DNA of 64,000 nt from Theobroma cacao (taxonomy: Eukaryota > Streptophyta > Magnoliopsida > Malvales > Malvaceae), in NCBI RefSeq assembly GCF_000208745.1, contig NC_030858.1:30225234-30289233 (forward strand), written 5' to 3'. Position numbers and translations under genes: made by a program. A model generated the notes under the pieces. The model made no database searches. It was not told the origin of the DNA and worked only from the letters and a program-made list of their open reading frames with translations. Each line of letters opens with the position of its first letter. Position 1 is the stretch's first letter. This document shows, in pieces, positions 56,334 through 64,000 of the stretch.

Positions 56334-58391
56334 AAACTAGTGTAGAGAATTTATACCTTTTAATTCCTTTTTTGTGACAGCGTTCTCATAAATTATGAAT
56401 GGGTTGATAGGAGCATTTCCGCCTTTTAATTCCCCACTTGAAGCTCGGTAATTAAACGCCCCAACTGAATAGAGAAGTATTACCTAATTAATTTAGCATA
56501 ATGGGACTTAATTCGCAATATTTGCTCAAAAAAATGGTGTCAAATTATAGGTATTGCTTCATGAAAGCGCTTATTAGAATATATAAAACATGAAATTATG
56601 ACTTTTAATTTTTCTACTAGTTAGAAAGCTTTCTTTTATTAATGTAATGAAACGATATATCTAAACTAGATTAGAGAATTTATAGTTCTAAATTCTTTAT
56701 TAGTGACTTTATGTCTGAAAAATTTAAGTAGATTGTCAGAATTCAAAGTATTCGCACTTGTGATTTCCGTACTTGAATCTCGATAATCATATGCTGAATT
56801 GTGTAAGATATAGCCTAAATTAGCATAATGAACATTGCAAATTTTCTCAAAAATGGGGTCAACAGTATATGTTCAAATTTCTGCATACATATTGAATACT
56901 AAAACATATTTTAGGTTTTCTTAATAACAAATTTTTCTTGTGCATTTAAAACTCGAAAGTGACATTAAATTTAAAAGTTGATAGCCACTTCACCTTTAAG
57001 AGAAATGATTTAAGTGTTTCCCTTGCTGATAAAACCGATCTTAACAATATTGCACTCAAAATGATACAAAAGTATTCTGTAGTGCTACAATAAAATTAAT
57101 AAAGCGCATCAAAAGTGCAAAGATATTGGAGCTCTAGCATAACTCTATATTCTCATGAGAAATATATGTATAGGTTCCAATTGTCTAAACCTGAAAGGTT
57201 CTTTTCTTCCTTCAAACAAGAAGCTAGAAATATCTCACAAACACCGGCACACCAAAATGAGATTCCTAAGTCTATAAAAAAAAGGTGACATAAGATAATG
57301 ATATTCGAATCTAGTCGACAATCCATCACCAAATTATCTAATTTTAGATCATTTAAAAAATATAAATCTCACATCTCCAACTCATCATATTTGTAGCATG
57401 ACGAAATTTGATTAATTAATATGTTCTTTGCATCAAAACAGAAAAAGTTAGATCATCAGCTCATGAATAAGTCGACTGTCTAACGTAGAAGGATAACAAA
57501 TAAATGTTGAACAGATAGCATGGTTACCTCTGAATTTGTTTCCATTCCTATCCGTATTGAAGTTAGGCTTGTTCCAATCGATTGAAGGATTCTTGTTTCC
57601 TGTATTATAGTTTGCAAACAAGTAAACCTTCGGAACATTTTCATGATGCATATGAACAAGCAATTCCTTCTTTTTTAATTAATTTTTTGTTTGTATATTT
57701 ATATCCATAAGGATTGGATGTTCTGTTTATATCAATATGAAAGATAATTTAATAATGGGATGTTTTTAAGATAAAATTCAAATTAAAGTTCCACAAACAA
57801 TTTCATATAAAAGGATGGCCCTAAAATTTTTTAGGTTGGTATATTTTTCCTTTCATATAAAATCAATTATATTTACTAATTCCTTGTGTCTATTGGGTCA
57901 TTTTCCAACTTGTTTTGATATTTTGGAGTTCCTTATCTGCGATATCTTTCTAGCTTTGAGGCTGGATCTTTGTAGCCTTTTGCTTACTTATTAATAAACT
58001 ATCTTTTAACTAAGAAAAAACTATTTATGGATACGTGAATCACATTTACCTACTTACGATAGTTAACATTTACCTTGAAACAAGTCGACTCATGTGGGAA
58101 TAAGCTCACCACATATAAAAATTGACGTACAATGAGACATGTGCAGGCAATTAGAAACCTTAGAAAAAGAGTTCAGATTGAAAAAAAACCAGCTGGCGGT
58201 AAAAGATCTTTCAAAGCTTTCGGCATTGGAGTGTTTGGGAACACAGACTGCCAGTGAACCTCCTCAGGCAGAGCAGCATGGGTTCCTGCAAATACAAAAG
58301 CTGCCAAAAAGTTGGGGATTTTATCTAGAGTTAGTAACCAAAGTATGAAGACAGATGAAAGCAAACGCAGTAACATGCAAATAACAGCTAG

Positions 58392-58432
58392 TGAAATGCC
58401 ATTGAAGCAGCCGAAGGCAATGCAAAATTAAG
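58392..58432 (-). repeat. Duplicated start region in intron 1 of BURP copy 3
   Basis: 41 bp here repeat 58618-58658 (the ATG of exon 1 and leader) with about one mismatch. It places a decoy 'ATGGCATTTC' start inside intron 1. Confidence 0.8.
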
Positions 58433-58690
58433 AATTATCGGAACTGCTGTGTTGAAATTATAGAATTTTTGTTTTTCTCGAAAATATTGTCTGATTGAAG
58501 TTATTTGAGACTAAATAAGTAATTAATGTTCTTGCTGGTTCATCAAATTTATTATTAGACTTAGCAAGGAAGTTATTTTAAGACTTACATTGAGTAAAGA
58601 GAGGATGAGAAGGAAATGAAATGCCATTGAAGCAGCCGAAAGCAATGCAAAATTAAGTTAAAGGATAGGTACGCAGGGTTGGGACCATAC

Positions 58691-58700
58691 TTATATATAA
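58691..58700 (-). promoter_or_regulatory. TATA box of BURP copy 3
   Basis: TTATATATAA on the minus strand about 65 bp upstream of the copy 3 ATG, matching the placement in copy 2. Confidence 0.6.
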
Positions 58701-58954
58701 AACAATCAAATTTGCAAAACCGGCATAGAACAATCATTGGAATTACCTCCACTGCCTAGGTTGTATTTAAATGTATAAAACATTATTTAGAGTACATTCA
58801 TATTCCAACGTTTCTTTTTAAAATAATGTACGTGAGTTCTAACAGTTATTCGAATTGGTGAAACAAAAATTAATTATTTATTGCCAACTGATATGAAATG
58901 GGGTGTATAAATGGCAAGGAAGGTCCAGTAAGAAATTATTGTAATTGCAAATGA

Positions 58955-59880
58955 GTTGATATAATCTTTCATCCCAATATCATTTGTCTTATTAGATGAT
59001 CGTTGAGATGTCTTGAACTCTAGTTAGATTAAAATACTTTAATTGTAGTTAATTATATCAATCTATCACGATTTTTTAATGCTCAATTTCTTTATTTACG
59101 GAATTATATCAATCTCTCGTGATTTTCTAGTTTTCAATTTCTTAAGAATCTGATGAATTTAATTGAAGGAATCTTACTTTATTAAATTTTGTTACTTTTT
59201 TTCTTAATTTCAAACGAATTAGTCTTTCTAGATGAACCAAAAAAGAGTTGATATAATCTTTCATCCCAAGATTATTTGTCTTATTAGACTATTGTTGAGA
59301 TGTCTTGAACTCTAGTTAGATTAAAATACTTTAATTGTAGTTAGAATAGAATAAGACTTTTGTCTTTAGTTCTTTAAAAGGTCATATAAAGTTAAAAAAT
59401 ATCATTAAGTTAAGAGAGTTTTATGAGTATCTAAATCTAAAACAATAAAGATTTGGATGGAGATGAGATAAATATTATGAGTTTGAAACTAATCATGCAA
59501 TTTATTAATTTTTTTAATGAATCTTTTCATGTCTTTATATCTGTGGCCGTAAATCATCGAAAAATCAAATTTTTTGTATTTCCGATTGTTGTGATCGTCT
59601 TGAACTCTAGTTAAATTAAAATATTTTAATTTCAGTTAGATTAAAATAAAATTTTTGTCTTTAGTTCTTTAAAAGGTCATATAAAGTTAAAAAATATCAT
59701 TAAGTTAAGAGAGTTTTATGAGTGTCTAGATCTTAAAAAAATGATTTGGACACAGATGAGATAAATATTACAAGTTTGAACTATTCTTGTAATTTATTGA
59801 TTTTTTTAATGAATCTTTTCATGTCTCTATATTTGTGGACCTAAACCATTGAAAAATCAAATTATGTAAATTTATTATGT
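58955..59880. repeat. About 292-bp tandem repeat, three copies
   Basis: The anchor word 'tcttgaactctagtta' recurs at 59011, 59303 and 59597. Copies 2 and 3 share long runs such as 'ctttagttctttaaaaggtc' and 'attaagttaagagagtttta'; copy 1 is more diverged in its second half. No coding content is seen. Confidence 0.8.
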
Positions 59881-61649
59881 CTTGTGACACTCGAGTATTT
59901 GACTCATTGGTTAATGCATGATCTCTTACTTAGAGAGTAAAATTCAAATCCTCCCTCTCTCAACTAAAAAAAAAATTATTATGTCTTGTGAGTGTATTTC
60001 ATTTTTTTTATTTATTGTGAAAGATCTTAAACGAATTTTTTGAAATTATTACACTATTTTCGTAACAACGATTTTGTAGTTGATTTTTGAGAACGAATAA
60101 TATCATACATGCGATATAATTAAAACAACAAATCGTTAGCTATGGGGACTATCGAAGTTGTTCTGATATTTTGCCTTTGGGATCATTAGACCTTTTCTTT
60201 TATAATCCTTTTATCTTTGGTTTGTTTAATTTAAAAAAAAATTGAGTGTTTTTTGGGTTTCTTTTATGACTTTTATCTCACTTTCTCTCCTCACTCAATT
60301 TTTTTTTTTAGGTCGTTGCATGCATATTAATGTGGGGTTTTTTTTTATTTGTAACCTTAACTTTTGGTTTGTATCTAATGCTCGAGAGAATACTGCTTAA
60401 TGTTTATTCTCAATATGAAGCTTGTAACTTTCTAGACTTTTAGCCCAAATCTTCGTTTACAGTAGAAACAGCTTGCTTTAATGCTACATTTTTTTTTTTT
60501 GTAAAAAAGGCCGTGCAGATTTGATGATCGTACGAGTACTACCACAATATGCTTGCAAAGAAAATTCTTACGAGGCATGTTACATCAGAGCAACTCTTGG
60601 GAATAATTTTCTTCTCATTGTAATGCTTTGTTTATGCCTTAAAAAGAGAGCCTTTCAACTCTTTACATCATATAGCAGTACTTGGGATCAAAGTTTGATT
60701 TTAACAATAACAAATTAACAATCAAATAGACTCTTCTTAACTTGCATATTAAGCAAGTATTAGTCTACTATTCTATCTATGTCTCCGTAGCTGACAAGAA
60801 AGGTATTTCTTCTGTTATAGAACTGGTAATCACACTACCGGGAGCATCTATGGACAAAATGTAAACACCACTCTCAGTTCACTTGCTAATACTTCTCTAA
60901 ATGGCTTTTATATTAATGTGGGTTTCTTTTTTTTTTTTTTTATACCTTTAATACACATGCACTAACTCAAAAGTAAAAAAAAAAAAAATTTGAGTGAGAG
61001 AAAGTGACATAAAAGTCATAAAAGAAATAAAAAAGGCTCAAATCTTTTTTTCTTTAATTAAACAAATAAAAAATAAGAAGATAATAAAAGAAAAGTTTTT
61101 ATTATCTTTTAAAAAAACTAACTGAAAATTTAATACAATTACTCCTTTTGGAAACAAAAGTAAAACACAAGGTTTTTATGTGAATAAAAAAAAAAAACCT
61201 CAAGGTGTTATGTGAGAAAATATCGTACCACAAGGGGTGTATGTAAAATTTATCCTTTATTATTCATGTTCTTTGTTTTGTCTTTTATATATATATTTGA
61301 AATGTATGTTGTGTCTTATATTTACATATCTCATTCTTAAAATTATCTATGAAAATTTTATGATAAAAAATGTATACATGAGACTGAACACCGGATGAAG
61401 AGTCTAAAGAAAACCCAAATGACTAAACACTGCTATATAGCTAGTTGCACAAAAATAAAAACACAAAATTGAAGTCTACCAGAAAATTCAACCAGTATTA
61501 GGTTATTGGTTATTAGGGATTAAATATTGTACAACTACTCGTACACGAAGCACAGACATATTTGAAACAAGGAGAGAGGCTTAACTTATTTTATGTTACA
61601 ATACTCCTTTTAGAATAGCAGGTAGCCTTTATACTGATCGTTTAACAAT
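59881..61649. other. Spacer between BURP copies 3 and 4
   Basis: AT-rich with homopolymer runs. No gene or element is recognised. Confidence 0.4.
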
Positions 61650-63617
61650 TCAGTTGGGAACCCAGACGAGGGTATCTCTACCGAGGAAATGACAAATGGG
61701 GACAGTTCCTGGCTTAACTTTAAGAACTTTAAAGGCAATGTGGTTTGGGCTCCAAGCTGATGTATCTTTATGGCAAACCGCCACTGCATTTGCTTTTGTC
61801 CCATCTGTGCCGACCAATGGAACTTTATAGACCGCTGTTTTCTTGATTGAATGGCATAAATATACCGCATATGGATACTTCATTTTGTGGCACACTATAT
61901 CGTTGTCTCCCTTGTTTCGCACTCCCCTAGCAATTGTAAACAATGGGTTTTTCGTTTCTTTTCTAAGCTCATTTGATAGCAGCCGGATTTCTTTTCCAAG
62001 CATTGAAACACTCATGTCGACAAAAGATTCTAATGATGTGGCACAGTATTTTTCTTCTCCTTTCATTTCTGCCCTCTCACAATTCTTAACTGTTATTTTC
62101 ACATTATTAGCATCCCTTGATTCAGTTTTCAGCGAGAAGTTCTTCAAAATTTCTGGTAACTTGTCGCTTGATAAGGGCATTGACTCTGCAATATGGTGTG
62201 GCAAGAACGTACCCCTGTCCCTTTTCTGTACGAGTCTTGGTAAATTCACCTTCTTACCAGGGAGAAGATCCTTTGGAAAGAAATAGATAGTTTCTTTCAC
62301 AGCGGTATTGTCAGTGTTACTCTTTCTCCCCGATGAATTTATGTTTCCTACATTTGTTTGCATAGAGAAAGCGTTAGACAATTGCATAAGAAAATCCATT
62401 TTAAGTGATTGTAAAACAAATTTTTTCAGTCGATTGGATCATTACCTTTGGATTCTTTCACTGAACCTTTATATTCAGAATCATAAGCATAATTACCAAA
62501 CTCTGGATCATTTGGACCTTTATTTGATGGAGCATTTTCACCTCTGGACTCTGGATCATTTACACCTTTGTTGGTTGGAGTATTTTACATTTGTTTGCAT
62601 AGAGAAAGCGTTAGATAATTGCATAGAAAATCCATTGTAAGTGATTGTAAAAAAAAAAATTTCTGTCGATTGGATCATTACCTTTGGATTCTTTCACTGA
62701 ACCTTTATATTCAGAATCATAAGCATAATTACCAAACTCTGGGTCATTTGGACCTTTATTTGATGGAGCATTTTCACCTCTGGACTCTGGATCATTTACG
62801 CCTTTGTTGGTTGGAGTATTTTACATTTGTTTGCATAGAGAAAGCGTTAGACAATTGCATATGAAAATCCATTGTAAGTGATTGTAAAAAAAAAATTTTC
62901 TGTCGATTGGATCATTACCTTTGGATTCTTTCACTGAACCTTTATATTCAGAATCATAAGCATAATTACCAAACTCTGGATCATTTGGATTTTTATTTGA
63001 TGGAGCATTTTCACCTCTGGACTCTGGATCATTTACGCCTTTGTTGGTTGGAGTATTTTACATTTGTTTGCATAGAGAAAGCGTTAGACAATTGCATATG
63101 AAAATCCATTGTAAGTGATTGTAAAAAAAAAATTTTCTGTCGATTGGATCATTACCTTTGGATTCTTTCACTGAACCTTTATATTCAGAATCATAAGCAT
63201 AATTACCAAACTCTGGGTCATTTGGACCTTTATTTGATGGAGCATTTTCACCTCTGGATTCTTTGCTTGAATCACCATACCAATAAGCACCGAACTCTGG
63301 ATCATTTACACCTTTGTTGGTTGGAGTATTTTCAATTTTGGATTCTTTGCCTGAATTATCACCGTACCAATAAGCACCAAACTCTGGATCATTTACACCT
63401 TTGTTTGTAGGAGCATCTTCACCTTTGGATTCTTTGTTTGAATTATCACCATACCAATAAGCACCAAACTCTGGATCATTTACACCTTTGTTCGAAGGAG
63501 CATCTTCACCTTTGAAATTTTTGCCTGAATTATCACCATACCAATAAGCACCAAACTCCGGATCATTTATACCCTTTTGATCTGGAGCAACCTGGCCTCT
63601 GAATATTGTGTTTTGAC
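61650..63617 (-). CDS. BURP-domain protein with aromatic repeats, copy 4 (5' part outside window)
   Basis: Two exons are visible and join in frame: 63617-63156 (phase 1-1) and 62347-61650; earlier exons lie beyond 64000. The first encodes five about 30-residue units built on 'KGVNDPEFGAYWYGDNS'; the fifth is changed to 'NDPEFGNYAYDSEY'. The second reads 'NTAVKETIYFFPKDLLPGKK', 'VNLPRLVQKRDRGTFL', 'MPLSSDKLPEILKNFSLK', then the BURP core 'CHKMKYPYAVYLCHS', 'AVCHKDTSAW', 'ICHFLGRDTLVWVPN'. All four CH motifs and the final Trp are present, so this is the best-preserved copy. Such proteins are secreted to the cell wall or vacuole. Copper-binding BURP domains can also crosslink aromatic residues in core peptides. 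The intron contains three extra 237-bp copies of the exon end. Confidence 0.85.
62348..63155 (-). repeat. 237-bp exon-intron tandem duplication in BURP copy 4
   Basis: Exon ends with intact donors (AAAG|GTAATG) recur at 63156, 62919, 62682 and 62446, 236-237 bp apart. Each copy holds part of the last repeat modules plus nearly the full intron, stopping at 'aaatgta'. The true acceptor AATGTAG|GAAAC occurs only once, at 62348/62347. The extra copies are therefore most simply intronic. A stop codon (TAA) precedes each duplicated exon piece. Confidence 0.85.
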
Positions 63618-64000
63618 CTTCATACATAATTTAAAAGGCCTACATAAAATTTTATGTTTTCCTAAAGCACATCAAACAGAAAGGTTGTGTTTCCTATGTA
63701 TATTAATTAAGTTTGTGAAAAGATAAAATAACTTAACTCATTTATATGAAAAGCAACATCACGGTCGTACATAAACCATTTGAAAACTTTACTTTCATCA
63801 ATTAACTAATCAAAAGATCGATTATAAAGGAAAATATTGCCTAGAAAAAGAAATTGTTGTTATTTTCTCAACAGACTGAAAGATATAATCCCAATTTTTT
63901 GGACATTAAATTATTTACTCCTCTATGCCATGCTTGGCTTGAAGCAATTATTAATAAATGGGAAGAGAGAGAGAGAGGAAATCATATTCAAAACAAACCA
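63618..64000 (-). other. Probable intron of BURP copy 4
   Basis: AT-rich sequence upstream of the repeat exon with no coding block. By analogy with copies 2 and 3, the exons for the signal peptide and 'ALPEEV' block should lie further right, outside the window. Confidence 0.5.

Larger units (their letters stand above)
55840..58627 (-). pseudogene. BURP-domain gene, copy 3, 5' half
   Basis: Exon 1 (58627-58589, 'MAFHFLLILSLLN') and exon 2 (58300-58190, 'FVFAGTHAALPEEVHWQSVF') encode the signal peptide and family block, but two extra bases at the start of exon 2 break the frame. Exon 3 (57599-57528) reads 'GNKNPSIDWNKPNFNTDRNG'. Module exons follow at 56793-about 56686 ('AYDYRDSSTEITSANTL', donor GT changed to CT) and 56464-56357 ('VGAFNYRASSGELKGGNAPI', intact splice sites). 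A last scrap lies at about 55840-55870. The BURP domain that should follow is at 40.35-41.8 kb, beyond about 14 kb of inserted elements. Confidence 0.78.

Noticed and set aside
62308..63410. Plus-strand frames with repeats such as 'HYLWILSLNLYIQNHKHNYQ'
   Set aside because: Antisense shadows of the BURP copy 4 repeats.

Overview
The window is nuclear DNA of a flowering plant, most likely a woody core eudicot. It has AT-rich spacers, GT-AG introns, plant gene families (BURP, GASA/snakin, plant-type COQ5) and many degenerate plant retrotransposons. The species cannot be fixed from the sequence alone. Two single N bases (32947, 44919) mark unfinished assembly joins.

Layout. 1-9000 holds decayed retroelements on the minus strand: a Ty1/copia RT-RNase H fragment (about 660-1833), and a Ty3/gypsy element (about 2880-7150) with a probable 5' LTR beyond it. 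11023-17197 (+) is an eight-exon COQ5 gene, the ubiquinone C-methyltransferase of mitochondria; a hAT-like element sits in its last intron. 18870-19901 (+) is a four-exon GASA/snakin cysteine-rich secreted peptide gene. From 21.6 kb to the right edge the backbone is a minus-strand tandem array of four BURP-domain genes: BURP-1 (21618-22681), BURP-2 (33996-38168, frameshifted), BURP-3 (40350-58627, frameshifted and split by about 14 kb of nested elements) and BURP-4 (61650 to beyond the window, C-terminal half intact).

The spaces within and between the BURP genes are filled by: a copia element (27.1-31.7 kb); two inverted copies of a long LTR-like repeat (24.6-27.1 and 45.35-48.05 kb); a truncated copia with an LTR (41.9-44.5 kb); a 38-bp satellite-like array; LINE pieces (37.1 kb, 48.1-51.9 kb, 52.0-55.5 kb); two MULE-like MITEs with 9-bp target duplications; a retro-insertion with an exact 16-bp target duplication; and a plastid DNA fragment carrying the end of the trnG-UCC intron and its second exon.

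The most interesting signal is the BURP array. Each paralog carries, between signal peptide and BURP domain, a different set of repeated aromatic-rich modules (FGAYWYGDN-type in BURP-4, FYGYGDPS-type in BURP-2, AYNYHDSS-type in BURP-3), mostly on phase 1-1 exons. This is the architecture expected of burpitide precursors (BURP-catalysed, ribosomally made cyclic peptides), though the repeats could instead be structural cell-wall repeats. In BURP-4 a 237-bp unit spanning exon end and intron has been multiplied with intact donors but lost acceptors.
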